Assembly: GCA_016721115.1 (NCBI GenBank) | Contig: JADKIW010000001.1 | Location: 3,859,501-3,923,500 of the forward strand | Reading direction: 5' to 3' | DNA: 64,000 nucleotides | Origin: Candidatus Defluviilinea proxima | GTDB taxonomy: Bacteria; Chloroflexota; Anaerolineae; Anaerolineales; Villigracilaceae | Part shown: in pieces, positions 17,926 to 27,577 of the stretch | Layout: each line of letters begins with the position of its first letter | Numbering within the stretch: position 1 is the stretch's first letter | The notes under the pieces: model-generated | Told to the model about the DNA's origin: nothing | Databases searched by the model: none | The model's input: only the letters and a program-made list of their open reading frames with translations | Position numbers and translations under genes: made by a program

Positions 17926-18627
17926 TTACTCCTGAGATTTTATTGCCGTATCTTGTAACTTGACCCAACCACGCTTCAAAGCATATACAACTGCCTGCGT
18001 ACGGTCTTCAACACTAAACTTCCTTAATATGGAAGTAACATGATTTTTTACAGTCTGATGACTGATTCCCAAAAGAGTAGCAATTTCTTTGTTACTCATA
18101 CCGCGCACAACACAAGACAAAACTTCCATTTCACGATCAGAAAGAGGATGGAAAGGTGCTCCCGGCTCACTATAGGACCTACGTGCTCCTTCCATCTGTT
18201 CATCGATCCAACTGTCCAGTTCACGACGATTGAAAATATTTCCCGCAACAGCATACTTACCATCTGCAACAGCACGGACGGTTCGCGCCAGCACTTCAGG
18301 CTGTATCTCTTTTGCGCAATAGCCAGCCGCCCCCGCCAACACTGCATGAATAGCCTGCTCGATATCATCGTAGCCGGTTAATAAAACCACACGGGTTGAT
18401 AGATTATTGGACATAACTTGATGTGTTACCTGCTGGCCGTTCATGACCGGCATATTCACATCAAGAATAGCCACCATTGGTTTAAGAGTGCGGATTTGAT
18501 TGATCGCATCTTCACCATTTGAAGCTTGAGCAAGAACCTGGAAGTCCTTCTCAAGAGATAATGCATCTACCACACCCTGGCGAAACAACGGATGGTCATC
18601 CGCAATAAGCAGTGTTATCTCTTTCAT
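17926..18627 (-). CDS. DegU/NarL-type response regulator
   Basis: A 233-residue two-domain regulator. The receiver has ADDH at 9-12, phospho-acceptor D56 in ILDVNMP, Thr in LLTGYDD and a Lys in YCAKEI. The C-terminal LuxR helix-turn-helix reads LSDREMEVLSCVVRGMSNKEIA then HQTVKNHV. The frame is open 27 codons further upstream, but the ATG at 18627 begins the receiver exactly and lies about 30 bases downstream of a predicted transcription start, so I prefer it. Forms a unit with the downstream DegS-like kinase. Confidence 0.92.
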   Translation of the reverse strand: MKEITLLIADDHPLFRQGVVDALSLEKDFQVLAQASNGEDAINQIRTLKPMVAILDVNMPVMNGQQVTHQVMSNNLSTRVVLLTGYDDIEQAIHAVLAGAAGYCAKEIQPEVLARTVRAVADGKYAVAGNIFNRRELDSWIDEQMEGARRSYSEPGAPFHPLSDREMEVLSCVVRGMSNKEIATLLGISHQTVKNHVTSILRKFSVEDRTQAVVYALKRGWVKLQDTAIKSQE

Positions 18628-18666
18628 CTGTAGCCTAATCCCTGAAAATAATTTGGTCTTGGTTGG

Positions 18667-18695
18667 AGTATAGCACAGTCGTCCCGGACGGGCAA
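18667..18695 (-). promoter_or_regulatory. Sigma-70-type promoter for the DegU/DegS-like pair
   Basis: TTGCCC, 17 bases, TATACT on the minus strand, about 40 bases upstream of the regulator start codon. The predicted transcription start is near 18660. Good spacing and box quality for the housekeeping sigma factor. Confidence 0.75.
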
Positions 18696-18735
18696 TTAAA
18701 CAATTCAAACGCGCATATCAGTTTCGTTATAGCCA

Positions 18736-20201
18736 TCACCTCCATCGATACACACTCATATTGTCATCAAATGAAAAATCCACTACCCCGGCCTGAAATA
18801 CAGCATCTCTTCCAACGATCAAGTGCGGATACCAACTCGGGAATGTGACGAGGTATTCTGCGCCCGTTGAATTCAGATATTCGGCCAATCGAGGCTCATC
18901 ACGAATAAAAGGGACAACATCCGGTGTGACCAACCCAGCAAGATCAATAAGTGGATTTTGCGTAAAGTACCCAATCGCACCAATATCATGTACAGCCACT
19001 ACTGCATTGGACGGTAAATTCTCGTTCATCCATTGCGCAGTTTGGACCATTTGAGTTTCGATCAGGATGACATCTTGGGCATTTTGACTGGCACCCACCC
19101 ATTGAAAGGTAAAAACCAAAATAATCGTTAATGCTTGCCACAGAAAAGAAATACGCAGATTTACTTTTGAAGACGTAACATATCCAATTACTCCCAGTAG
19201 CCCCCACAAGTAAAGAACTGGGAACGATGGAAGAATATAACGGCCATGTTGATACGCAGGTAAACGTGTGAAGTAGATTCCAATATACCCAAAGAACCAA
19301 AGCAAGCCAGCTATTGCACCCCAATTCCGTTCACGGATGCTCTTATACATCCAGAGGAAAAAGCCCGGCACAAGTGCAATGAAAGGGCTTGCGATCATCG
19401 GAAGAATATAATCTTTGAAACGTTCAGAAAAGGTTTTAGCGAGCCAATATTCCTGGTACTCTGCCTGTTTCGCGTAAAAGGTGTTCGGCATAGGGGTGCC
19501 CGATAATGCAAGGTTAAAAAGCAAGTACAAAACAAACAACACACCAAAACCAATAATCACTTTCAATAAAGCATTACTCGCGTCCAAAAGGTCTTCTCTT
19601 GCAGGAACGCCACAAACAAAATGGGACCTAGCAGAGTCAAACCGTCGGGGCGAACCCAGACGCTTAAACCGGTGAGCAGGCCTAAGGTCAGGTATTGACG
19701 CGAGTTCTCCATCAGCATGCCAAGGACAACAAGAATGATCAATCCATGTAAAAGCGTTTCCATACCTGAAGTTGCCGACCACGCCATATGCCAAGCCAAA
19801 ACGATGAAAAGCCCAACCCAGGGAATTTTTGCCTGATACGTTTTCAAAACTCGTCGCGCAATACTTTCAGCACGGATACCGATCAGACTCAATGCAACCC
19901 ACCCAAGAAAATATGTCCATGCATAAGGCGCGAGACGAATCAAAAAGCCAAGTGAAAGTAGAGCCGTCCACAAAGGTGAAGTGGAGCCAGCCGATTTTTC
20001 GCCAAGCCGAAACGCCCATTGACCATGTTCAGCAAAATTGCGCGCGTACGTGAGATGTATCCATGCATCATCGAGTGGGAAACCAATACGATATGTGGAT
20101 GCACTTACCGCCAGAAAGAATCCAATGCCGACCAAGGCCGCGAACGAGATCAGCAAACGTGGATCAATGTTCGGTATTGACAATGAAGAGTTTCGCTTCA
20201 T
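18736..20201 (-). CDS. GT-C-like membrane glycosyltransferase, interrupted by a single-base frameshift
   Basis: A polytopic membrane protein of about 488 residues once repaired. The N-terminal half (ATG 20201, GAGAGG site, to a stop at 19563) has the GT-C acidic loop GFPLDDAWIHLTYARNF after helix 1 and further helices. The C-terminal half continues in another frame from about 19590 (NALLKVIIGFGVLFVLYLL) to 18736, with SGTPMPNTFYAKQ and a soluble tail with SNAVVAVHDIGAIGYF. Adding one base, for example in the A4 run at 19586-19589 (plus strand), rejoins the halves. Such proteins transfer sugars from polyprenyl-phosphate donors outside the membrane. It overlaps the upstream gene by 38 bases. 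Confidence 0.75.
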
Positions 20202-21738
20202 CCACCTCTCCCAAATACGTGAATACATCTGTATTGTCTGGATGGTCGTAAAGTTTTTGGATCTCGTCAAACGTACCACCGCTTTCCAGCACAAGCAAGC
20301 CAGCACCATATTTTTCTGCCACTTGCTGGATGACCGACTCATCACCATACGGCAAAGCAATTGCGGGACGTCCCGTGCTGATGTAATAGCCCGGCGGATT
20401 GCGGACGATCACACCTACCTGAGGGCTGATCCCGTTTTCAATAAATATTTTCTCCACTGATGCATAAACACCATCCTCGTTTGATGGCTTAGCGATAACA
20501 CGAGAGTAGACAAGGTAAAACGTCGCTACAATTGCGGCAAATACAGTAATGCCCTGAAATATATATGGCGCATATCTGTCGCGAAATGAACCGCGTTTCT
20601 GCAACACCTTCAGGAATATATCTGTTCCAATAGGAATGGCAACCCACCAATACATCTGGAATGCCGCCCCAGCATGAAAAAGACTTCCGCGTGCACCAGC
20701 AAGAGGGAAAATCACTGTCATGACTACAAAAAGTATCAGCCACCCCGTAACCATTAACTTGGTTCGAAAATCTTTTCGAAGATGCCATAAACCCATGAGC
20801 AGAAAAGGGAATAAGAAAAATAGACCCTGTGCTATCCATGCCGTATTCAGATTATCACCCAAAGCGAGAAGGCGATCTTCGATAGCGGCGTTCCAACCCG
20901 CCTGCATAAAACCCTCGCGGGTTATGTTACTCGCAGGATAGCTAAAAGTCTGGTTATAGTTTTGGAGCCACAGAAGACGCCCGCCACCAGGAGTCATGAA
21001 AGATTTAAACAATGTATAACTACGATAATGCCACCCACCCATCACAATGAGATAGCCGAGAATCACGAGCGAGCCAGCGGGGATGATCAAAGTCAGCCAT
21101 TCTTTGAAAGACGTCTTCGTGCCATCTTCTTGATCGGCCGCTTTCCAGATTACGCTAAGACCAGCCAGCCCTAACCAAAGTAGACCATCACTACGAGCAA
21201 GAGTCAGTAAGCCTGCCAACGCGCCAAGTACAACAGGAATCCATTTTTGCTTGCGAGGAGCGAGCAACATGAACGTTCCGCCAAGCAACATGAAGGTTGC
21301 ATAGTTGTCAGGTACGGGCATGAACGGAGCATAGAAAAAGGAAAAAATGGATAACAAGCCAGAAACAAACGCAAGCCTCGTATTGCGAGTAATGTCGAAG
21401 GCAAGAGTCGCTGTCAGTAACGGGACACAGGCCGAAAGGAGAATAAACGGGAGGCGTCCAGCGGCATAAGTAGTTTGACCGGCTAACCACATCCCAATGG
21501 CAGAGATGATGGAAGCCAGTGGCATCCAATATGTGTGAGAGGGATGAGGAAGTCCTTTTGGATCATCGAGATAATTCCAAAGGTAAGGTTCAGTAAAACC
21601 ATTTCCCTTTGCCAGTTCAACGCCGCCTGCAAAATAGTAGTCGGCATCCATGTAACCGGGCAGATGTTGGAATCTCGAGATCGCAAATGGGACAGACAAG
21701 CCAATGACAAAAAGAATTAGATAATGACGCCAGTTCAT
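20164..21738 (-). CDS. GT-C-like polytopic membrane glycosyltransferase
   Basis: A 524-residue membrane protein with about ten helices. The first extracytoplasmic loop carries GYMDADYYFAGG, the acidic pair expected at the active site of GT-C polyprenyl-phosphate-sugar transferases (GT39/PMT-like). The C-terminal 100 residues are soluble (VGVIVRNPPGYYISTGRPAIA). I choose ATG 21738, with GGAGA six bases upstream, over an in-frame start 18 codons earlier. It overlaps the preceding gene by four bases (ATGA), so the three membrane proteins of 18.7-23.0 kb form one operon, possibly for cell-surface glycan or protein glycosylation. Confidence 0.75.
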   Translation of the reverse strand: MNWRHYLILFVIGLSVPFAISRFQHLPGYMDADYYFAGGVELAKGNGFTEPYLWNYLDDPKGLPHPSHTYWMPLASIISAIGMWLAGQTTYAAGRLPFILLSACVPLLTATLAFDITRNTRLAFVSGLLSIFSFFYAPFMPVPDNYATFMLLGGTFMLLAPRKQKWIPVVLGALAGLLTLARSDGLLWLGLAGLSVIWKAADQEDGTKTSFKEWLTLIIPAGSLVILGYLIVMGGWHYRSYTLFKSFMTPGGGRLLWLQNYNQTFSYPASNITREGFMQAGWNAAIEDRLLALGDNLNTAWIAQGLFFLFPFLLMGLWHLRKDFRTKLMVTGWLILFVVMTVIFPLAGARGSLFHAGAAFQMYWWVAIPIGTDIFLKVLQKRGSFRDRYAPYIFQGITVFAAIVATFYLVYSRVIAKPSNEDGVYASVEKIFIENGISPQVGVIVRNPPGYYISTGRPAIALPYGDESVIQQVAEKYGAGLLVLESGGTFDEIQKLYDHPDNTDVFTYLGEVDEAKLFIVNTEH

Positions 21739-23015
21739 TTTCGGTCTCCAATTTGGTCGAACCATGTGCGTGGTGTACGGAAAGCCCACCAACGCATCCA
21801 GTATAAACCGATGATCGTTGCAATAGGCGGAAGGATGTTGAGCAAATCAAAATAAATTCTTGGGGCATCTGTATTTGCCTGGAAATACAACCAAAACGGA
21901 ATCGCAAACGTGGGTAAGATAATCAACAGAACATACCAAACACGTTGACGGGTCCAACGCTCCCAAACAAGCATAACGATCAAGATCAGAGAAGGCAACA
22001 GAACCACGTAATTGGGCAGGAAGATTGCGCCTCCCATAAGAGGTGCAGCCGCCAGCGAGAGACATACCGTCCATGCAACACGGCGATAGTGGGCATCAAA
22101 CGAACCAAGGGTTTCTAAAAAAAGAACGGCTCCTAAAAGGATCGAAACCCACGAACCGATCGAAAACTTCGCGTGAGGAAACCAGATCGACATAACATGG
22201 CCAAACGTCAAATATTCACTTCGATACCAATTGGATAGAACGCCGCGAACATAGGGAAGCCCCCAGCCGGGGTATGAGAGAAAAGAAATCGCACCTAAAA
22301 CAGCCAATACCATTCCAAACCCGCTCAGCACACGCCACCTTCGATTTGCGAAAACAAACACAATAACAAACAAAAAAAACAAGGCGCTAACTTCCCATTG
22401 ATAAGCAATAAGAAATAGTAAAGCGCCAGCCACCTCATCGGAGAATGAACGTAATGCGTACAAAATGGACAAGATCAAGAAAAGCATCGCAATGGCTGGT
22501 GTCCCTGAGCGAAAAGCGACCAAGCTGTAATAACCGAATACTCCAAAGGCCAATAAGAGAATATACAGCCAAGTCGGCGGTTCCCATTCCAAAGAACGGA
22601 TGAATGAATACAACACCCCGATTAATATCAATTCAGACAACAACATCCATACGCCACGCACAATGGCAAAATCAGAGAATAAGGCCAGTGGTATATAAAG
22701 CAGGGTGATATAAAAGGGATCACTCAATGCGTATGGGTATTCACTTCCAAACGCCTGCCGTCCATATGCAACATTCTGCGTGCGTTCTGCAACCGTTGCG
22801 CTATAAGGTTCACCTGGCTCACGTTGCAACTTATCAAGCAAAAACGTACGCGCACCGCTCCAGCGCAGGAAAAATTGTTCCCCGCCCGGCAAAGTGCGCG
22901 CAAGATATATATTCAGTGCAAGCAACCCCACAAGAAGAATAAGCGCCAGCAGGAGAAGCCGTATCTCCTCTACGCTCAACCATTTACGTGATCTGCGAAT
23001 GTCGCGAAATGCCAT
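21735..23015 (-). CDS. Polytopic membrane protein, GT87/mannosyltransferase-like
   Basis: A 426-residue protein with about ten hydrophobic segments and little soluble sequence. The first helix (about 18-38) is followed by a loop FLRWSGARTFLLD and then YPYALSDPFYITLLYIPLALF, a pattern seen in GT87-type arabinofuranosyl or mannosyl transferases. I do not see a clear acidic DD or DE pair, so the family assignment is tentative. First gene of the three-gene membrane operon; the next gene starts within its stop codon. Confidence 0.6.
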   Translation of the reverse strand: MAFRDIRRSRKWLSVEEIRLLLLALILLVGLLALNIYLARTLPGGEQFFLRWSGARTFLLDKLQREPGEPYSATVAERTQNVAYGRQAFGSEYPYALSDPFYITLLYIPLALFSDFAIVRGVWMLLSELILIGVLYSFIRSLEWEPPTWLYILLLAFGVFGYYSLVAFRSGTPAIAMLFLILSILYALRSFSDEVAGALLFLIAYQWEVSALFFLFVIVFVFANRRWRVLSGFGMVLAVLGAISFLSYPGWGLPYVRGVLSNWYRSEYLTFGHVMSIWFPHAKFSIGSWVSILLGAVLFLETLGSFDAHYRRVAWTVCLSLAAAPLMGGAIFLPNYVVLLPSLILIVMLVWERWTRQRVWYVLLIILPTFAIPFWLYFQANTDAPRIYFDLLNILPPIATIIGLYWMRWWAFRTPRTWFDQIGDRK

Positions 23016-23132
23016 TCGTTTATTTTATCGCTTGTTTCGTAAAAAAATAGACATTCAATTGAGGGCGTGTTTTGTGTCGTGGACTAAGCCACAAAATATC
23101 AGAGTTTTTCTCGGTAACCCTTACACCATTCT

Positions 23133-23702
23133 CTAGATATCAAAACGAAAGATTGGGCGTGCTGGCATGTTACGCGCCACTTCTTTAAACCCTGCCTGCA
23201 AAAATACGGATGCTGTGCCGGTGAAGACAGATGACGCTGACATATCATCTTGTGCGTCTACGGGATACCCTTCTACGATCTTTCCGCCCTGACGTCTGAC
23301 ATGCTCGACCGCACCCTTCAACAACCCGACAGAAACTCCCATCCTTCGATATTTCTTTGCAACGTAAAAACAGGTTACCGACCAAACTTCCTGCTTATCC
23401 ACAGGTTTGAGTGCACGTGAATGGGCCAATCTTTCGTAAGCCGTGCGAGGCTCCACAGCCACCCAGCCGACCACTTCCCCATCGAGATAGGCGAGTAAAC
23501 CCGTCACAACGCCAGCATCGATCTGAGCCTTGTGCAGTTGTCGGGCTGTATATCCCCTTGCTTCATCATAAGCCTTGCCACGCAACTTCCAATACATGCA
23601 CCAACATCCAGCACATGCGCCATTGCGTCCAAAAAGTTCTTCAAAGTCATTCCATAGGTTACGTCGTAGCGGTTGTATTGAAAGCGTCGGCGACTCGGTC
23701 AT
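23133..23702 (-). CDS. GNAT family N-acetyltransferase
   Basis: A 189-residue acetyltransferase. CAGCWCMYWKLRGK at about 30-43 is the cysteine-rich N-terminal signature of one GNAT subgroup. The acetyl-CoA binding region is FYVAKKYRRMGVSVGLLKGAVEHVRRQG, with the RRxGxS loop. The final segment FLQAGFKEVARN closes the fold. The substrate is unknown. It stands alone between the membrane operon and the lipid kinase gene, with short gaps on both sides. Confidence 0.82.
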   Translation of the reverse strand: MTESPTLSIQPLRRNLWNDFEELFGRNGACAGCWCMYWKLRGKAYDEARGYTARQLHKAQIDAGVVTGLLAYLDGEVVGWVAVEPRTAYERLAHSRALKPVDKQEVWSVTCFYVAKKYRRMGVSVGLLKGAVEHVRRQGGKIVEGYPVDAQDDMSASSVFTGTASVFLQAGFKEVARNMPARPIFRFDI

Positions 23703-23724
23703 GAGAACAATTTAAAACTCCCTT

Positions 23725-24630
23725 TTACGGAACAAGGATATTTACAGCTGACGGGTAAATCTTATATTCAAGATCAGTGACCCAGGAATCGAACAACTCT
23801 CCATCGGTATGCGCCGGAGAGGAACGGTCAAGATGGATCTTCAACCAAGTACAGTTAAGTTCGTGAGTCCATTCCATTTCGGCAATATTACCACGCCCTT
23901 GTTTCATTGAACGTGGTAGCGCATCAAACAAACCAAGTCGCGTTTTGCGATAGCCATAAATGAAAGTAAGCTTTCCATCGAACAGGTCTGCATGTGGCGT
24001 CATATAAAAGACACCGCCGGTACGTGCCCCATTCCCAACAGAGACAAGAGTCACTGGCCCATCATAAGAGCCGCCATCCCATTCCAGTTTGGCATTCCAC
24101 ATCGGGTTATCCATGATCCCCTGAACAGCCGCAACAAGATAACGCGGTATGCCAGAGATCCATGTGATCTTTTCCTGTTTGGTAGAGACGTATGGCTCCA
24201 GCCCAAAAGCTGAGTTATTCACAAAGTAACGGTCATTGCATTTCCCCAAATCAATTGCTCGAGTTCTACCATTCGCAATGGCTCTGGCCGCTCTGGCTAG
24301 GTCACGGTCCATGCCAAGGTTATCGAACAGGTCATTAGCAGTGCCAAGAGGCATCAGTCCCAAAGTCACCGGGAACGGGCTTTTCTGATTCCACTCACGC
24401 GCCGCACCGTTAACCACTTCACCGATCGATCCATCCCCACCGACAACCACAATGGTAGTAAAGCCTTTTTTGACGGCATTAGCCGCAAGATCCACGATAT
24501 GATCCGGGCGTTCAGATACAGATAAATCAAATTTAATGCCTGCGGCTCTTAATGCAAGATCAGCCTCCCCCCAACGTTTCTGCGCATTCCAGCGATTGGA
24601 ATATGGATTCAAAATAACTTTAATGGTCAT
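23725..24630 (-). CDS. Diacylglycerol kinase family lipid kinase (YegS/DgkB type)
   Basis: A 301-residue soluble lipid kinase. VVVGGDGSIGEVVNG at about 61-75 is the nucleotide-binding GGDG motif and LGLMPLGTANDLFDNLG is the second conserved segment. The C-terminal beta-sandwich domain follows. It would phosphorylate diacylglycerol or a related lipid and feed phosphatidate back into membrane synthesis. Its start overlaps the stop of the upstream EamA transporter by four bases. Confidence 0.9.
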   Translation of the reverse strand: MTIKVILNPYSNRWNAQKRWGEADLALRAAGIKFDLSVSERPDHIVDLAANAVKKGFTTIVVVGGDGSIGEVVNGAAREWNQKSPFPVTLGLMPLGTANDLFDNLGMDRDLARAARAIANGRTRAIDLGKCNDRYFVNNSAFGLEPYVSTKQEKITWISGIPRYLVAAVQGIMDNPMWNAKLEWDGGSYDGPVTLVSVGNGARTGGVFYMTPHADLFDGKLTFIYGYRKTRLGLFDALPRSMKQGRGNIAEMEWTHELNCTWLKIHLDRSSPAHTDGELFDSWVTDLEYKIYPSAVNILVP

Positions 24631-25523
24631 GGGTTCCTCCGAGGTTGGTCTGTAGCCATTCTACCCCCCAGATTCCACTCCTTGAATTGTGACAATGCCA
24701 CTGCAACGAAAATTAACACACAACCGAAATACTGTAACCCCACAAGTTGTTCGCGAAGGAATAGCCAACCCGCCAACACCGCGAATACCGATTCAAGACT
24801 CAGTATCAACGCCGCGTCGGCAGGTGGCGTGTGCCGCTGTGCCCACACTTGCAACGTGTAGCACAGTCCCAGCGACATGACCGCTGTATACACTGTTGCA
24901 CCCGCTAACGGCCAGGTGAAGATCGGCTGTTCAACAAACAAACCTAGAGTCAAATTCAGGACTCCACAAACCAGCAATTGCCCAACCGAGAAGGACATCG
25001 GCTCAAAACGGGAGGCGAACTTGCCAATCAGAGCGACATGCAATGCCCAAAACAATGCACCGATCAATTCCAGCGCGTCCCCTTTCTGGACCTGGAACCT
25101 GCCTCCTGTCGAAAGGAAGAATGCCCCAACAACAGCCAAAACCACGGCAACAACTGAAAACCAGTGAGGTTTTTCCTTCCATCCAATGAACACAACAAAA
25201 GGGACTAAGACCACATACAGACTCGTGATAAAGCCTGAATTCCCTGCTGTTGTGTATTGCACCCCAACTTGCTGGAGTGCGGCGGCAATAAACAACAAAA
25301 AGCCCGCAATGAACATCCACTTATAGTGTTCACGCGATATCGGCGCCTTCAATCGAACAAAAGGCAACACGACCAGCCCCCCTAAAATATAACGAGCACC
25401 GTTGAATAGATATACACTGCCTAATTGACCCGCAATACGCTGGGCAACAAATGCAGAACCCCAAATGATGGAAATGACAAAGAGTGTGATGTCTGCTTTT
25501 AGACGCATGGAAATGAGATACAA
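24627..25523 (-). CDS. EamA/DMT family transporter
   Basis: A 298-residue inner-membrane protein with about ten helices in two EamA repeats (IIWGSAFVAQRIAG at the start of the first, ALFWALHVALIGKFASRFEP at the start of the second). The drug/metabolite transporter superfamily exports amino acids and other metabolites; the substrate cannot be inferred. The start may be TTG 25523 or ATG 25508. Neither has a strong ribosome site, and the later one removes only five residues. Translationally coupled to the lipid kinase gene downstream. Confidence 0.85.
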   Translation of the reverse strand: MYLISMRLKADITLFVISIIWGSAFVAQRIAGQLGSVYLFNGARYILGGLVVLPFVRLKAPISREHYKWMFIAGFLLFIAAALQQVGVQYTTAGNSGFITSLYVVLVPFVVFIGWKEKPHWFSVVAVVLAVVGAFFLSTGGRFQVQKGDALELIGALFWALHVALIGKFASRFEPMSFSVGQLLVCGVLNLTLGLFVEQPIFTWPLAGATVYTAVMSLGLCYTLQVWAQRHTPPADAALILSLESVFAVLAGWLFLREQLVGLQYFGCVLIFVAVALSQFKEWNLGGRMATDQPRRNP

Positions 25524-25684
25524 TTCATCCAGATTTTAATTTCGCCGAATGATAGCATAGGTTTTGAGATAATTTTCATAATCGAAAGAACGGGGGGATA
25601 GTCAACGTCAATAACACAAAGAGTACTTTTCGAATTGGTAGACGAATCCAGGATGAACTACGAATAACAGGACAAAGGCATACC

Positions 25685-26647
25685 ATGACAAATCTATTCG
25701 ACACAACTGACACTGTAAAATCTGAACTCAATAAACAAAAATACATCGCATCGAATGAAATTTCGACGATCGTATACCTCGCACAAAAACTGGGTAAACC
25801 TCTTCTCACAGAGGGGCCTGCTGGTGTAGGCAAAACGGAACTCGCCAAAGCCATTGCAGGCGCAACGGGACGTGAGTTGATCCGCTTGCAGTGTTATGAA
25901 GGCTTGGATGAATCTAAAGCACTGTACGAGTGGGAATATTCAAAGCAACTACTTTACACACAACTACTACGCGACAAGTTGAACGATACGCTCGGGAAAA
26001 CGGAATCCCTGACCGAAGCCGCGGACCGCCTCGCTAAAGAAGAAGATGTTTTCTTCTCAGATCGTTTCCTATTGCAACGCCCGCTACTCAAAGCGATCTT
26101 GTCTGAAAAGCCAACTGTATTGTTGATCGATGAAATTGACCGCGCCGACGCGGAGTTCGAAGCCTTTCTCCTCGAGGTGTTGAGCGACTTTCAAATTTCA
26201 ATCCCTGAATTAGGGACGCTTTCCGCAAAGCACAGACCGTTCGTTGTGCTGACATCGAACAACACACGCGAGTTATCTGAAGCATTAAAGCGACGCTGTT
26301 TGTACCTCTTCATTGATTACCCATCCTTGCAGGAAGAACTTGCCGTTGTGAGATTGAAAGTCCCAGATTTGAATCCCAAACTGGCGCAACAAGCCGTGGA
26401 ATTTGTGCAGAGACTCCGCAAGGGCGATATGCGTAAGTCACCGTCCATTAGCGAGACATTGGATTGGGCAAATGCACTTGTGGCGTTGAACGCATCCAAT
26501 CTGGATAAGGGTGTTCTGGAAGACACCGTTTCGATCCTGTTGAAGCACGAGTCTGATCTACAGAAAGCGAAACGGCAATTCATCAATCCCCCGCCGCCAC
26601 CTACAAGACCAAAGCCTGATGAGTACGGAAGGTTTTCTGGAAACTAG
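25685..26647 (+). CDS. MoxR family AAA+ ATPase
   Basis: A 320-residue MoxR-type chaperone ATPase. Walker A GPAGVGKTE with K50, Walker B VLLIDEIDRAD near 140, sensor 1 VVLTSNNTRELSEALKRR and a C-terminal lid. MoxR proteins partner with VWA-domain proteins to insert metals or mature complexes. The expected VWA partner is encoded at 27578, but a sulfotransferase gene is inserted between them, starting on the base right after this stop codon. Confidence 0.93.
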   Translation: MTNLFDTTDTVKSELNKQKYIASNEISTIVYLAQKLGKPLLTEGPAGVGKTELAKAIAGATGRELIRLQCYEGLDESKALYEWEYSKQLLYTQLLRDKLNDTLGKTESLTEAADRLAKEEDVFFSDRFLLQRPLLKAILSEKPTVLLIDEIDRADAEFEAFLLEVLSDFQISIPELGTLSAKHRPFVVLTSNNTRELSEALKRRCLYLFIDYPSLQEELAVVRLKVPDLNPKLAQQAVEFVQRLRKGDMRKSPSISETLDWANALVALNASNLDKGVLEDTVSILLKHESDLQKAKRQFINPPPPPTRPKPDEYGRFSGN

Positions 26648-27529
26648 ATGACCTTCAAACGCCCAACTTCCATTGCTGAGATGCATGAGCGCATGCAGAA
26701 TTTTTCCACATCCGAAGGCTGGCAACGTGGACTGGACTATAAGCCCGCCCCAACTGACGTGTTCATCGTCACGCCACCCAAATGCGGAACCACATGGATG
26801 CAACAGATCGTCCACGGACTGCGCACGCGCGGCTCGATGGACTTCGATGAAATCAGCCGTGTTGTGCCGTGGATCAATATGGCACATGATATTGGCATCG
26901 ATATTCATGCGTCTCAAGCATCTGACCCCAAAGCTTTCAAGACTCATAGCACCTTGGACGAAGTGCCAAAGGGCGGTAAGTATATTGTCGTCCTACGTGA
27001 CCCGAAGGATGCGTTGCTTTCTCACTACCATTTCTTTGAAGACTTCTTTTTCGAGAAAGGTTCGATTGATTTGGAGACCTTTGCGAAAGAACATTACATT
27101 CCCGGACGAGATGTTCATCAGCATGTCACAACGTTGTGGAAACACCGTAACGACGAGAGAGTATTGCCTCTGTTCTTCGAAAATATGAAAACAGATCTAG
27201 CGGGCACCATTGAGAAAGTGGCGGATTTTATCGGCATCGAATTGGATGATGAACTAAAGCAAATTGTTCTGAAACAATCCGATATCAAATTCATGCAAGC
27301 GCACAAGGATCAATTCGAAGACCATCTCGTCCGCAAGGCACGCAGTGGACCAATGCGGCTTCCGCTCGACGGGCAATTGAACAAGGTGAGGAGCGGAAAC
27401 GTCGGAGAATCAAAAGACATCGTTCCTGAAAACATCAAAAAAGAATTGGACGATATTTGGCAGAGAGAGATCGCACCAAAGACTGGATTGAATGCGTACG
27501 ATGATCTGAAGAAGGAATTGACAAATTGA
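26648..27529 (+). CDS. PAPS-dependent sulfotransferase (sulfotransferase 1 family)
   Basis: A 293-residue enzyme of the cytosolic sulfotransferase fold. The 5'-phosphosulfate loop is TPPKCGTTW (K45), the catalytic base is probably H100 in KAFKTHSTL, and the 3'-phosphate site is VVLRDPKDALLSHYHF. A late segment RSGNVGESKD resembles the KxxxGDWKN loop. It transfers sulfate from PAPS to an alcohol or amine, but the acceptor is unknown. The gene abuts moxR with no gap and precedes the VWA gene. Such genes are uncommon in bacteria and unexpected at this place. Confidence 0.88.
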   Translation: MTFKRPTSIAEMHERMQNFSTSEGWQRGLDYKPAPTDVFIVTPPKCGTTWMQQIVHGLRTRGSMDFDEISRVVPWINMAHDIGIDIHASQASDPKAFKTHSTLDEVPKGGKYIVVLRDPKDALLSHYHFFEDFFFEKGSIDLETFAKEHYIPGRDVHQHVTTLWKHRNDERVLPLFFENMKTDLAGTIEKVADFIGIELDDELKQIVLKQSDIKFMQAHKDQFEDHLVRKARSGPMRLPLDGQLNKVRSGNVGESKDIVPENIKKELDDIWQREIAPKTGLNAYDDLKKELTN

Positions 27530-27536
27530 TTTATAT

Positions 27537-27565
27537 GTAGGGGCGGAGCAATGCTCCGCCCCTAC
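27537..27565. repeat. Perfect 29-base palindrome between sulfotransferase and VWA genes
   Basis: Arms of 14 bases (GTAGGGGCGGAGCA and its exact reverse complement) flank a single A. It fills the gap between the two genes and ends 12 bases before the VWA start codon. It resembles the GC-rich REP-like intergenic palindromes common in many bacterial genomes. It has the same 14+1+14 layout as the palindrome at 9578 but a different sequence. Confidence 0.85.
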
Positions 27566-27577
27566 AAGGAATAAATT

